From an uncultured Porphyromonadaceae bacterium (GTDB lineage Bacteria; Bacteroidota; Bacteroidia; Bacteroidales; Muribaculaceae): 64,000 bases of DNA. The position numbers were made by a program, and so were the translations under genes. The stretch lies in assembly GCA_900550645.1 (NCBI GenBank), contig URTA01000004.1, positions 32,634 through 96,633 of the forward strand, in the 5' to 3' direction. The stretch's first letter is position 1. Each line of letters begins with the position of its first letter. The notes beneath the pieces were generated by a model, which had not been told where the DNA came from, ran no database searches, and saw nothing but the letters and a program-made list of their open reading frames with translations. Shown piece by piece: positions 51,165-60,195 of this stretch.

Positions 51165-51632
51165 TCAATCCTCGGAGTTCTCGGAGTCTTCTGAGAACTC
51201 CGATACTTTATTGTCATGCCAGCGGGAGGGGCGCAGGCGCAGTGCGAGCCAGTAGCCGGCGGCGCATGCCAGCAGGCAGCCGACGACGGTGGCGATGCCT
51301 ATCAGCACCCATGCGTTGAAACGTCCCTGCTCGAAGTAGCGCACCGCATCGAGGGTGAAGGTGGAGAATGTTGAGAAGCCGCCGCAGAAGCCGGTCATCG
51401 AGGCGAGGGCGAATGCGTTGCGTGTGTCGTCGCTCCATGGTGAGGAGTTGAGCCAGCCGGCGATGATGCCTATCGCGAAACAGGCGACGAGGTTGGCAGC
51501 GAGCGTAGGCATGGCTGCGAATACCCCGGTGGACCAGCCGCGAGCTGCGAACAGGCGGACGATGCCGTAGCGGCATATCGCGCCGAGACCTCCGAAGAGC
51601 CATACCGTGAGGTATTTCATCAGTGTTGACAT
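51165..51632 (-). CDS. crcB: Fluoride ion channel CrcB/FluC
   Basis: 155 residues from ATG 51632 (MSTLMKYLTVWLFGGLGAIC); ATG 51620 is an alternative. Four membrane helices and the family hallmark 'GFCGGFSTFSTF' that lines the fluoride path, plus 'GAICRYGIVRLFA' and 'NLVACFAIGII'. Exports fluoride as a dimer. The last residues (SEFSEDSENSED) are encoded by the terminator hairpin of the opposite gene. No fluoride riboswitch pattern was found upstream. Confidence 0.93.
   Translation of the reverse strand: MSTLMKYLTVWLFGGLGAICRYGIVRLFAARGWSTGVFAAMPTLAANLVACFAIGIIAGWLNSSPWSDDTRNAFALASMTGFCGGFSTFSTFTLDAVRYFEQGRFNAWVLIGIATVVGCLLACAAGYWLALRLRPSRWHDNKVSEFSEDSENSED
51172..51210 (+). terminator. Terminator of the 49878-51152 gene, inside crcB coding sequence
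   Basis: Perfect 11-bp stem TCGGAGTTCTC (51172-51182) with GAGAACTCCGA (51193-51203), then TACTTTATT. It lies entirely inside the last codons of crcB. Confidence 0.75.
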
Positions 51633-51720
51633 ATCTGTTATTGAGTTGAGCCGGTGTTTGTTTCGTTCCTGCATCTCTCAAGGGCGAGCCGATGCGGAAC
51701 GGACGGAGCGGCGGACAAAG

Positions 51721-51756
51721 AAAAAGGCGGTCAGCTCGAGAGCCAGCCGCCTTTTT
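51721..51756 (-). terminator. Terminator of the 51823-52506 gene
   Basis: AAAAAGGCGG (51721-51730) pairs with CCGCCTTTTT (51747-51756); an A/T run at both ends makes it usable in both directions. Confidence 0.8.
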
Positions 51757-51822
51757 AATAAATACGCAAAAAGTGTTTTATTATTTTTGTGAGTCTATTA
51801 TTCGGTGTCGGTGTGTTTGGGG

Positions 51823-52506
51823 TCACTTGCCGAGGCGAGCTTTCTCGCGCTCGATGTATGCCTCCATAGTCAACCCGTTGAACGAGTAGTTCGGGTTGCG
51901 CTGGTATAACTGCTCGTATATTTCGAGAGCCTTGTCGTATTTCTTTTGCGCGTCGTATACAGTAGCGCATTTGATGAGTGCGAGCGGCACTATCTGGTCG
52001 TTGTCGGCAGCTGCGGTGGCAGCTTTCTGGAACTGGCTGATTGCCTCGTCATATTTTTTGAGGTTGACGTAGCAGTCGCCTTTCATTATTGTGGTGGTTG
52101 CGCTGAGCACCTCGTTGCTTGTGCTGAACTTGTCGAGGTAGTTGAGCGCGTCCTGGTATTTGCCGATTTCGTAGAAATGCTCTGCGGCTTCGATTGCTGC
52201 GAGGTTGGCTGCGTCAGTGCCTTTGTACTGGTCGGCTACTTTCTTGTACTCGTTGGCGTATATTGTGTCGTTGTTGGCGGCCATGTTGTTTATTTCCACC
52301 TTGCCGTATGCGTCGAAAGCCTTTTCGTTCTCCGGGTTGCGGAGCAAATAGAAATATCCGGCAACGGCGAGAGCTGCAATCACTATGACGCCCACGACGA
52401 TTGCGAGGGGCTTCTTGTTGGCGGCAATTTTCTCGCCCGCGCCTTTGAGGTCCGCGTCGAGGTGGTCTATGGCGTTGCCTTCTTCGTGATGGTTCTTATC
52501 TGACAT
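51823..52506 (-). CDS. Membrane-anchored TPR protein (YfgM-like)
   Basis: 227 residues from ATG 52506 (MSDKNHHEEGNAIDHLDADL). A cytoplasmic N-terminus, one membrane helix (about 34-52, IVVGVIVIAALAVAGYFYLL), then three to four TPR repeats outside ('GIAAAEHFYEIGKYQDALNY'-type, 'ISQFQKAATAAADND', 'ALEIYEQLYQRNPNYSF'). The layout resembles YfgM, an outer-membrane-assembly helper. Protein-binding is likely; the partner is unknown. Its own promoter at 52547-52554. Confidence 0.75.
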   Translation of the reverse strand: MSDKNHHEEGNAIDHLDADLKGAGEKIAANKKPLAIVVGVIVIAALAVAGYFYLLRNPENEKAFDAYGKVEINNMAANNDTIYANEYKKVADQYKGTDAANLAAIEAAEHFYEIGKYQDALNYLDKFSTSNEVLSATTTIMKGDCYVNLKKYDEAISQFQKAATAAADNDQIVPLALIKCATVYDAQKKYDKALEIYEQLYQRNPNYSFNGLTMEAYIEREKARLGK

Positions 52507-52546
52507 TTCTGTGTATGGTTTTGTGTTGTACACGTTTTATGACGTG

Positions 52547-52554
52547 CAAAAGTA
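52547..52554 (-). promoter_or_regulatory. -7 box for the YfgM-like gene
   Basis: CAAAAGTA (TACTTTTG on the minus strand), about 40 bp upstream of ATG 52506. Confidence 0.55.
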
Positions 52555-52617
52555 CAATTTTTTTCTGACGCGGAAAAATTTCGGGACATATTTTTTCGCG
52601 GCGTGGCAAATTTGTTG

Positions 52618-52625
52618 TATCTTCG
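52618..52625 (+). promoter_or_regulatory. -7 box of rpoN
   Basis: TATCTTCG, a near match to TAnnTTTG; leader about 14 nt. Confidence 0.45.
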
Positions 52626-52643
52626 CGTAAAAAAGAACGGAAT

Positions 52644-54098
52644 ATGGCGGCAAAGACGGCAAGGGCGGGTCTTGAGCAGACCCTTGGGCAGCGTATGGCG
52701 CAGGTGCAGATGCAGATGCGCCTGGCGCGTATGATTGAGCTTACCGCCCCGGAGCTGGACGATGCGGTGCAGCGTGAGCTTATCGAGAACCCTGCGCTGG
52801 AGGCGCGTGACGACGACAGCAGTGAGCAGACGGCGACGGACGACGGCGACAAGTTCAGCGAGTCGGGGGAGGAACTGCAGCGCAAGGACTATGCCGACCC
52901 TGATGACGTGCCTCTTTATCTGCGCCACGCCCGCAACCGCTCGCGCGATGACTACCGCGAGATGCCGCTCCCGGCGGACACGTCGGAGTCGCTGTATGAC
53001 ATACTGCTCACTGCACTGGGACAGCGCAAGCTGCCTCAGGAGGTGGCGCAGACGGCGCGTTACATAATCGGCAACCTGGACAGCAACGGCTACTTGCAGC
53101 GGACGCAGACGGGCATTGCCGACGACATGGCCATCAATTATGGCGTGCAGGTGTTGCCGCAGACTGTGGCGGAGGCTGTGCGCCAGGTGCAGGAGCTCGA
53201 GCCTTACGGCATCGGCGCGAGTGACCTGCGCGAGTGCCTTATGATACAGCTGCGGCACTTGCCGGCCTCTAAAGCCCGTGACGATGCAGCTCATATACTC
53301 GACAAGGCATACGACGCTTTCACCAAAAAACGGTCGAACCGCATAGTGACGCAGCTGCATTTGCCGCAGGAGCGTGTGACGGCTGCGCTGGAACTGATAC
53401 AGACGCTCAACCCGCGTCCTGGCGCGGGGCTGGGAGGAGAGGTCGGCTCGACGGCCGCCCCGGTCATTCCGGATTTCGACATTGACGTTGAGGACGGCGA
53501 GATAACGGTGTCGCTCAACAACAGCATACCGGATCTTCAGATTTCAGAGAGTTTCGCGGGCGCGGTGCGCATGATGAACGAGAACGCCCGCAAGCGCAAG
53601 GAGGCTCCCGACACCAAATTCATCACTGACCGTTACCGCAGCGCGAAGGAGTTCATAGAGCTGCTGAAGCTGCGCCAGACCACCCTTTTCTCTGTCATGA
53701 CGGCGATAGTGAAGGTGCAGCGCGAGTATTTCCTGACGGAGGACGTGCATGAGCTGCGCCCCATGGGCATCAAGGACCTGGAGGAGATGACGGGCTATGA
53801 CAAGTCGGTCATTTCGCGTGTGACGGCCGAGAAGTATGCGTCGCTGCCGTGGGGCGTGTTCCCGCTGCGGTTCTTTTTCGGCGGCTCGCTGGGCGAGGGC
53901 GGCGAGGAGTATACCGCCAAGGCTGTTGAGGACATCATGCGCCAGCTTGTTGACGCGGAGGACAAGCGGCATCCGCTGAGCGACGATGCGTTGCGTGCTG
54001 AGATTAGCAAGAAGGGTTATGAGATTTCGCGGCGCACGGTGGCGAAATACCGCGACCGCATGAAGATACCCGTGGCACGTCTGCGTCGCGAGATGTAG
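52644..54098 (+). CDS. rpoN: RNA polymerase sigma-54 factor
   Basis: 484 residues. The Gln-rich region I 'LEQTLGQRMAQVQMQMRLAR' (activator-interacting), an acidic region II, the core-binding region III and the DNA-binding C-terminus are in order. The RpoN box is 'SRRTVAKYRDRM' near residues 463-474, one residue from the consensus ARRTVAKYRE. 'PLRFFFGGSL' is also typical of region III. No sigma-54 activator gene is in view. It converges with recO, 11 bp apart, and ends in TAG. Confidence 0.96.
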   Translation: MAAKTARAGLEQTLGQRMAQVQMQMRLARMIELTAPELDDAVQRELIENPALEARDDDSSEQTATDDGDKFSESGEELQRKDYADPDDVPLYLRHARNRSRDDYREMPLPADTSESLYDILLTALGQRKLPQEVAQTARYIIGNLDSNGYLQRTQTGIADDMAINYGVQVLPQTVAEAVRQVQELEPYGIGASDLRECLMIQLRHLPASKARDDAAHILDKAYDAFTKKRSNRIVTQLHLPQERVTAALELIQTLNPRPGAGLGGEVGSTAAPVIPDFDIDVEDGEITVSLNNSIPDLQISESFAGAVRMMNENARKRKEAPDTKFITDRYRSAKEFIELLKLRQTTLFSVMTAIVKVQREYFLTEDVHELRPMGIKDLEEMTGYDKSVISRVTAEKYASLPWGVFPLRFFFGGSLGEGGEEYTAKAVEDIMRQLVDAEDKRHPLSDDALRAEISKKGYEISRRTVAKYRDRMKIPVARLRREM

Positions 54099-54109
54099 AC
54101 GTGTGAGTT

Positions 54110-54835
54110 TCAAGCAAACACCTGCCGCAATATCTCTGTGGAGTTGAGGCGGTCAGCCCCCGGAATGTGTATGGCGTAATACCGTATCAGCCCGGCGAGC
54201 AGTCGCCGTCGCGTGTCGGCGTTCATGCGCAGCCGCCGGCAGTTCACATAGTCAAGTTTGGAGAGCAGCAGGGGCATACGCGCCTCTTCGCCGGCAAGTA
54301 CGTCGGCGTGTGGCGGCGTGTGGTCGGTGTACCGCCCTTCGCGCATGTCGAAGCGAGCGTGCGGCGTGTAGTCCCCGGTGTCGGGGTTGATGCCGGCATA
54401 CGCGGTCATGCGCGATAGGAAGGCTATGTGGAAGTTGGCTGCCGCCGGTGTGGTGTCGAGTTCGCGCACTGACGTGTCGAGAAACTGCCACAGCAGGGGG
54501 TCGGGCAGGGCTTCGCGCAAGGTGTTGGATAGGAACTCGGCGATGAACAGTGCCACTGCGCTTTTCGCCGGGTTGCCGTAAATGCCGTTGTTGGGGCGTG
54601 CGAGCGCATAGCGTCCGAGTGTCTGCAGCTCGCGGTCAGGGCGGAAGTTGATTTCTCCCTCGATGACCGACAGAGGCATGGCTGCGGCACGCCGCTGCCG
54701 CGATGAACGCGAGCTGCCGCCGGCGGGTATGACGGCAGCCATGCGTCCATGGGTGTCGGTGTATAGGTGAATGATGCTGACACGGTCGGAGTGCCGCACC
54801 GTGCCGAGCACTATGGCGTTGAATCGCTGGTGCAT
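54110..54835 (-). CDS. recO: DNA repair protein RecO
   Basis: 241 residues from ATG 54835 (MHQRFNAIVLGTVRHSDRVS). The N-terminal OB fold ('RFNAIVLGTVRHSDRVSIIH') and helical C-terminal domain match RecO, which loads RecA with RecR during gap repair. The C-terminal zinc-type Cys cluster of some RecO proteins is absent. Codons upstream of 54835 belong to another frame of the peptidase gene. The start lies 7 bp after that gene's stop, so the two probably share a transcript. Confidence 0.85.
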   Translation of the reverse strand: MHQRFNAIVLGTVRHSDRVSIIHLYTDTHGRMAAVIPAGGSSRSSRQRRAAAMPLSVIEGEINFRPDRELQTLGRYALARPNNGIYGNPAKSAVALFIAEFLSNTLREALPDPLLWQFLDTSVRELDTTPAAANFHIAFLSRMTAYAGINPDTGDYTPHARFDMREGRYTDHTPPHADVLAGEEARMPLLLSKLDYVNCRRLRMNADTRRRLLAGLIRYYAIHIPGADRLNSTEILRQVFA

Positions 54836-54842
54836 TGGCGTG

Positions 54843-56246
54843 TCACTCCTCTGGCGCGAACATGGGATCCCAGGCGGGCAGCAGCTGCGGCTTCTGCTTG
54901 AGTATCTCCAGCACGCGGGCAGGGGCGTACTTCTTCTCCACCACGAGGCGGAACATGTACTCGTCAAACCAGCGGTCGGTGATGATGACATGTCCGTCAT
55001 TCGCTCCCGGTCCGTAGCTGTTCTCGACCATCCATTTCACGGGCTTGCCGTCCTTGTCGAGGTCAACAGCCATGAGGGTCATGGCGTGTGAGGACGCGCT
55101 GGCGTGGGTGCGTATCCGGTCTGCCTTGGACATCGGGAAGTCCGTGCCCAGCAGGTCGCCGTAGTCGTAGGTCTCCGTGTCGAGATATCCGCGATCGCGG
55201 TCGAAGAACTTGCCCACGTCGCATGAGAAGTACATCATTGTCGAGTCCTTGATAGATTTGATCGCCATCTGCTTGATGTCCTCGATGGGGAGGTTGACGT
55301 AGGTCCAGTTCTCGCCGTCGTATGTGTGGCGGTCGAAGTCGATTTCATACAGCCTGTAGTACTCGCGAGAGGGGTCGTTCATGAGCATGACGTAGTCATG
55401 TTTGAGGTCGCCGCCGGCAAACTTGCGGTAGAACTGCTGTGGCGTGTACGTGTCGGTGCTTACGGCGTTGCCATCCTTGTCGCGCAGTGTCCAGGTGAAC
55501 TGCGCGGGCGGCTCGCCGAGTGTCTGTGCAAGTATGCGGTATACGGTCTTGAGCATCTCCTCCTTGCGTGCGGTTATGTCAGCCGCGCTCTGCCCCTTCT
55601 GCTTCATGTCGCGCAGCTCCAGCCCGTACTGGCGCAGCTTGAGCGAGAGCAGACGGTTGAGGCGCGAGGTGTTTTCGCTTGAGTAGGTTTCTGCCATGGC
55701 AGACTGTGGCACTACGCCGTATTTCATGATGTTGTCGGCGATGCCTGTGAACTGTCCGCCGTCGCTGAGAGGGTTGGCAAAGAGCCAGTCCACCATCTTG
55801 TCGTCCATGGGGCAGTCGGCGGTGTCGATGATGCCTTGCAGGAACAGGTTGGACTTCTCGAGCTGGTCGTAGAAGAAGTTGTAGCACTGCGAGAGCATCA
55901 GCTCGCCCATGTTGTTTTTTGCCATCATCTGCGCCCGGAGCATGTTCAGCCCGGTGAACAGCCAGCACCGCCCGGAGCGTTTCTGGTCGGTGATGCCGCT
56001 GCTTTTTACGCGGTCAGAGAAGTGGGTGTCATATCCGTTGCGGCTGTCGGCGTTGAAGGCGAGCTTGTCGATGTCCTGTGTGGCGAGGGCGTTGCGCAGG
56101 GCGCGGTCGGCGGCAGTAGGTGCGTATGATTCCTGAAGGCGTGAGAGCAATCCGGTGTCGATGCCTCCCCAGCCGCCGGCGTATGCAGTGGCGGCCATAG
56201 ATGCCGCTGCGAGGAGCGAAAGAAGATATTTCTTGTTCATTGTCAT
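54843..56246 (-). CDS. pepC: Exported C1 cysteine peptidase (aminopeptidase C / bleomycin hydrolase type)
   Basis: 467 residues, with a signal peptide (1-24, AYAG) that most bleomycin hydrolases lack; the second ATG at 56240 is also usable. Papain-like active site: Cys94 in 'DQKRSGRCWLFTGLN', His in 'SASSHAMTLMAVDLD' and Asn in 'WMVENSYGPGAND'. Oxyanion Gln is in 'ITDQKR'. Trims peptides from the N-terminus; export suggests periplasmic peptide degradation. It lies between a beta-helix lipoprotein and recO. Confidence 0.9.
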   Translation of the reverse strand: MTMNKKYLLSLLAAASMAATAYAGGWGGIDTGLLSRLQESYAPTAADRALRNALATQDIDKLAFNADSRNGYDTHFSDRVKSSGITDQKRSGRCWLFTGLNMLRAQMMAKNNMGELMLSQCYNFFYDQLEKSNLFLQGIIDTADCPMDDKMVDWLFANPLSDGGQFTGIADNIMKYGVVPQSAMAETYSSENTSRLNRLLSLKLRQYGLELRDMKQKGQSAADITARKEEMLKTVYRILAQTLGEPPAQFTWTLRDKDGNAVSTDTYTPQQFYRKFAGGDLKHDYVMLMNDPSREYYRLYEIDFDRHTYDGENWTYVNLPIEDIKQMAIKSIKDSTMMYFSCDVGKFFDRDRGYLDTETYDYGDLLGTDFPMSKADRIRTHASASSHAMTLMAVDLDKDGKPVKWMVENSYGPGANDGHVIITDRWFDEYMFRLVVEKKYAPARVLEILKQKPQLLPAWDPMFAPEE

Positions 56247-56266
56247 GTCGAGTTTTCTTGTTGTTG

Positions 56267-57700
56267 CTATTCTTGAGTGTTGTCCTCCTCCTTAGGCTCT
56301 GTGAATACGTATGCGCCGAGGTCGGGCGTGCCTGTGGCGAGGCGGTCCATTCCGTACCAGTCAAAGCGGCACAGGTCGGTGACGAAGCTGCTGTTGCCCC
56401 GGCCGATAGCCGGCGATTCGGGGCGCAGCCTGTAGTCGAAGATGTAGTCCTCGCGCACGGTATAATATAGCGGGTCTTCGCCCCATACGCAGCTGAGGAA
56501 ATGCGAGTCGTCCTCGCCCGAGGACTTGAACAGGACGTTGCGCATGTATACGTCGGAGTCGTCGAGCGTACCCTCGTTGATGTCGCCGCCCAGGCCGTAG
56601 ATTATGCAGTTCTCGAATGAGGCGTTCATCAGCGGCACGTCAGGCATACCGTCGGCGGGAAGGCAGTGGTACAGGCTGAGAGCCGCGCTCGATATTGCGG
56701 AGAACAGGTAGTAGTTGGCAATGGTGCAGTGCACGAAGCGGTGGCTGCCGCCGGTGAGCGAGACGGCGGCGTTGGCAGCCTCGGAGAACACACACCCGTA
56801 AGCGTCGACGCGGGCGTGGCGCGAGGTCAGCGCGTTGTATTGTGAATTGTGCAGCCAGGAGTTGACCAGCAGCAGCTTCTGCCGTGACAGGTCTGCGCAT
56901 GAGTCGATGTCGAGGCCTACGCGGGAGGAGCGCATGTTGACGTATTCGAGGCGGTTGTCAAATGACTGTCGTGCTATGCGCACGCCGTGCCATTGCCCGG
57001 CCATGATGTCGTAGCTCACGTCTTTCAGCACGTTGTCGAGGCGGTCGCCGCGCATGTCTATCTTCTTCTCTTTCGTGCCCACTGCCTCGAGCGTGCCGTA
57101 TACCACCAGCTTGGCGTTGTCGTGGAACAGCAGCCGTGCCCCGGGGTCTATGCGCAGCCGTGTGCCGGGGGCAACGACCAGCGAGTCGTAGATGACGTAA
57201 GGCTGCTCGTCGGTCATGGTCATGTCCCCCTCGAGCGTCACCGCTTTGAGGCGCGTCACGTTCTGTCCGTAAGCCTCGACGGGGACTTCCTGAAGCACGC
57301 CGTTGGTGACAAACTGCAGCTGGTCCTCGATGAGCTGCGGCTCTGAGGTGGGCGACTTGGGCGGGTCGCACTCGATGAAGACGTAGATGCTGTCGCCGCC
57401 GCGTATCTCAACGTCATGGAAGTTTGAGCCTGTCTGTCCGTCCACATTGAGGCGGAAGCGCGTGTCTGGGTCTTTGAACCCGATTGCCGAGATGTTCACG
57501 CCCTTCTTGGCGCGGTTGTAGACCAGCAGACGCGCCGTGGGCGTGCCGGTCTCGGTGATGACTGTGTCGAAACTCACCTTCTCCACCGAGAACGACAGCA
57601 CGTCGTCCGGGGAAGTCGTTATGTCGTCGCTGATGCACCCCGCGAGGATTAAACCAAACACGGGGAGCAACATCAAAATCAAGTATCGCGTCTTAGTCAT
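56267..57700 (-). CDS. Beta-helix lipoprotein, unrecognised
   Basis: 477 residues. Lipoprotein signal with lipobox LAGC (Cys about residue 22). Residues about 30-150 are beta-sandwich-like ('SFDTVITETGTPTARLLVYN'), and about 170-430 have a right-handed parallel beta-helix pattern with repeated short strands ('NRLEYVNMRSSRVGLDID', 'ASFENCIIYGLGGDINEG'). It ends 'DLGAYVFTEPKEEDNTQE'. Probably surface-exposed or at the outer membrane. First gene of a minus-strand run with pepC and recO; divergent from lpxB with 55 bp between starts. Confidence 0.7.
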   Translation of the reverse strand: MTKTRYLILMLLPVFGLILAGCISDDITTSPDDVLSFSVEKVSFDTVITETGTPTARLLVYNRAKKGVNISAIGFKDPDTRFRLNVDGQTGSNFHDVEIRGGDSIYVFIECDPPKSPTSEPQLIEDQLQFVTNGVLQEVPVEAYGQNVTRLKAVTLEGDMTMTDEQPYVIYDSLVVAPGTRLRIDPGARLLFHDNAKLVVYGTLEAVGTKEKKIDMRGDRLDNVLKDVSYDIMAGQWHGVRIARQSFDNRLEYVNMRSSRVGLDIDSCADLSRQKLLLVNSWLHNSQYNALTSRHARVDAYGCVFSEAANAAVSLTGGSHRFVHCTIANYYLFSAISSAALSLYHCLPADGMPDVPLMNASFENCIIYGLGGDINEGTLDDSDVYMRNVLFKSSGEDDSHFLSCVWGEDPLYYTVREDYIFDYRLRPESPAIGRGNSSFVTDLCRFDWYGMDRLATGTPDLGAYVFTEPKEEDNTQE

Positions 57701-57755
57701 ATACGAAAAACGCGGATGCCAACGTACTTATTATATACAGCAAGGCGAGAGACAG

Positions 57756-58919
57756 ATGAAATACATGATAATAGCCGGCGAAGCGTCGGGCGACCTCCAT
57801 GCCTCGGGCGTGATAGAGGCGATACGCCAGCGCGACCCGGAGGCCAAGTTCCGCTTCTTCGGCGGCGACCTGATGGCGCGGGCTGCGCGATGCAACCCGG
57901 TGCTGCACTATGAGGAGATGAACGTCATGGGCTTCAGCGAGGTGCTGCGGTCGCTGCCGCGCATCTTGCGCCACCTGCGCCTCGCCAAAGCCACCCTGCG
58001 CGAGTTCCGCCCAGACACCCTCATACTGGTGGATTACCCGGGCTTCAACCTCAAGATGGCTCGCTATGCCCACCGCCTCGGCATACGCACCGACTATTTC
58101 ATCTCGCCGAAGGTGTGGGCGTGGAAGGAGTGGCGCGTCCGCGACATACGCCGATACGTCGATGCAATGTACAGCATTCTCCCCTTCGAGGTCGAGTTCT
58201 ACGCCAAGCACGGCATAAAGGTGGAATATGTGGGCAACCCCACGGTGCGCGAAATGGAGAACGTGCTGGGGCATATACCACCCTTCAAGCATTTCTGCGA
58301 GCGGCAGGGGCTGACGGACACGCGCCCGATAATCGCGCTGCTGCCAGGCTCGCGCCGTGGCGAGATACGCAACAACCTGCCGCTGATGATTCAGGCCGCC
58401 AAGCGTTTTCCCGACTACCAGTATGTTGTCGCCGCTGCGCCGGCGATAGGGGAGCGGTTCTACCGCGAGACGGCGCAAGACCCCGGGCTGCCGATGGTCT
58501 TCGGCTCGTCGCAGGTGCTTGCCAAGTATTCCAAGGCAGCCCTTGTCACCTCCGGCACTGCCACCCTCGAGACCGCCCTCATGGGCACGCCACAGGTGGT
58601 ATGCTACCGCGCCAACGGCAAGAAGCTGTCATACCGCATCATGGAGAAGCTGCTGAAGGTGAAATACGTGTCGCTGCCCAACCTGATAGTAGGCACCCGC
58701 GTAGTCCCCGAACTGCTGGTGCATGAGTGCACCGTGGCGTCGATAGCCCGCGAGCTGTCGCCGCTGCTGCACCACTCGCCCCAGCGCGAATGGCAGATGA
58801 ACGGCTACCGCTCCATGCGCCGCAAGCTCGGCACGTCTCTCGCCACCGACTACACCGCCGAGCTGATAGTCTCCGCTCTCCGCTCGCGCACTCCCGCCCC
58901 CGACTCACAACCCCAATAA
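57756..58919 (+). CDS. lpxB: Lipid-A-disaccharide synthase
   Basis: 387 residues from ATG 57756 (MKYMIIAGEASGDLHASGVI). GT19 enzyme that joins UDP-diacylglucosamine to lipid X in lipid A synthesis. Hallmarks are 'GEASGDLHASG', 'VMGFSEVLRSLPRILRHL', 'VDYPGFNLKMARYAHRLGI', 'ALLPGSRRGEIRNNLPLM' and 'TSGTATLETALMGTPQVVCY'. A membrane-surface protein. Immediately followed by the Septu-like pair. Confidence 0.96.
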   Translation: MKYMIIAGEASGDLHASGVIEAIRQRDPEAKFRFFGGDLMARAARCNPVLHYEEMNVMGFSEVLRSLPRILRHLRLAKATLREFRPDTLILVDYPGFNLKMARYAHRLGIRTDYFISPKVWAWKEWRVRDIRRYVDAMYSILPFEVEFYAKHGIKVEYVGNPTVREMENVLGHIPPFKHFCERQGLTDTRPIIALLPGSRRGEIRNNLPLMIQAAKRFPDYQYVVAAAPAIGERFYRETAQDPGLPMVFGSSQVLAKYSKAALVTSGTATLETALMGTPQVVCYRANGKKLSYRIMEKLLKVKYVSLPNLIVGTRVVPELLVHECTVASIARELSPLLHHSPQREWQMNGYRSMRRKLGTSLATDYTAELIVSALRSRTPAPDSQPQ

Positions 58920-58932
58920 GCGTCATACACGT

Positions 58933-60195
58933 ATGAAGATTGAGTATATTTGCATCGAAAATTTCAGAGGCATCCGACGGTTCGAGGTTGACAGGTTGTC
59001 TGCCCTGAACGTGATAGCCGGAGCAAACGGCGCAGGAAAAACATCAGTTCTCACTGCTGTCAAAATACTGCTGTCTTGGCTGATAGCGCGACTGCGCAAT
59101 CCTCGAGGACGCGGACTCGCCGTCTCGGACAGCGACATAACTCGCGGAGCGGACTTCTGCACGCTGCGGCTGCGGCTCGACAACGGCGTGGAGTGGCAGA
59201 TATACAAGCAGCGTTCCTCCGTGCGCCGCGCCTCGTCGGCCGAGACGAGGCTGGCGGATATGACACAATATGCCAATATTGTTGCGGAACAAGTCGCTGC
59301 ATCGCCTGAAACCGCCGACCTGATGCTGATAGACGCTTACGGAGTGAACCGTGTTGTGGACGAAACGCCGATGCGTGTGCGCAAGACTCACAAGCTGTCG
59401 CCGCTGGACGCACTTTCGGTGGAGATGTCTAACAGCGTGAATTTCCACGACTTCTTCACCTGGTACCGCGAAATGGAGGACATCGAGAATGAGCGGATGC
59501 GCGAGACGGGTACGCTCGTTACGGATCGCCGCCTTGATGCTGTGCGCTGCACCATAACTGATTTCATGGACGGATACGGCGATTTCCGTGTGCAGCGCAG
59601 CCCCAAGGCTTTTGTCATATCCAAAGACGGGGTGAAATTCAATTTCAACGAGTTGTCTGACGGTGAGAAGTCTTATCTTGCGCTTGTGATGGACATTTCG
59701 CGCAAGCTCGCGATGACACACCCTGCAATGGACGATCCGCGCAAGGGCGAGGGCATAATTTTGATAGACGAGATTGACCTGCACCTGCACCCGGCATGGC
59801 AGCGGACTGTATTGGAAAAGATGCGCAAGGCGTTCCCGAATTGCCAGTTCTTGATAACCACACACTCCCCGCTTGTCGTTTCTGGCGTAAACATGATTGG
59901 TGGCGATATTTTGCTGGCTATCAAGGACGGAGATGTGCATGTCATTGAGGAAAACCAGTACGGACAGGAAACGGACATGGTGCTGTCTGACGTGTTTGGC
60001 ATGGACAGCCTGCGCCCGCCGGTAGTGCAGCAGCATATCGACCGTGTGTGGGAGTTGCTGAAGGCCGGCGACTGCTCTTCCAGCGACTTTGCCTCGGCAT
60101 TTGGCTGGCTGCAGCAGCACATTGATGCTGCAGACCCGGTGTTCATGCAGGTGCGTATGCAGATGGCTCTGATGAAAAAGAAGGCTGGCAGATGA
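58933..60195 (+). CDS. ptuA: Septu-like AAA ATPase (PtuA)
   Basis: 420 residues. RecF/SMC-like ATPase: N-terminal 'MKIEYICIENFRGIRRFEVD', Walker A 'GANGAGKTS' (residues 30-38), signature 'ELSDGEKSYLALV' (about 240), Walker B 'GIILIDEIDLHLHPAWQ' (about 274) and H-loop 'ITTHSPLV' (about 308). No TOPRIM domain, unlike OLD nucleases. The start is 13 bp after lpxB and its stop overlaps the HNH gene by 4 bp. ATPase plus HNH protein is the layout of Septu anti-phage systems. It lacks the retron and Gabija components. Function inferred from family and layout. Confidence 0.82.
   Translation: MKIEYICIENFRGIRRFEVDRLSALNVIAGANGAGKTSVLTAVKILLSWLIARLRNPRGRGLAVSDSDITRGADFCTLRLRLDNGVEWQIYKQRSSVRRASSAETRLADMTQYANIVAEQVAASPETADLMLIDAYGVNRVVDETPMRVRKTHKLSPLDALSVEMSNSVNFHDFFTWYREMEDIENERMRETGTLVTDRRLDAVRCTITDFMDGYGDFRVQRSPKAFVISKDGVKFNFNELSDGEKSYLALVMDISRKLAMTHPAMDDPRKGEGIILIDEIDLHLHPAWQRTVLEKMRKAFPNCQFLITTHSPLVVSGVNMIGGDILLAIKDGDVHVIEENQYGQETDMVLSDVFGMDSLRPPVVQQHIDRVWELLKAGDCSSSDFASAFGWLQQHIDAADPVFMQVRMQMALMKKKAGR

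Noticed and set aside
51633..51720. Possible fluoride riboswitch upstream of crcB
   Set aside because: The conserved GGCGATGG-type motif and pseudoknot pieces of the fluoride riboswitch are not seen; only a weak imperfect hairpin (about 51664-51700) is present.
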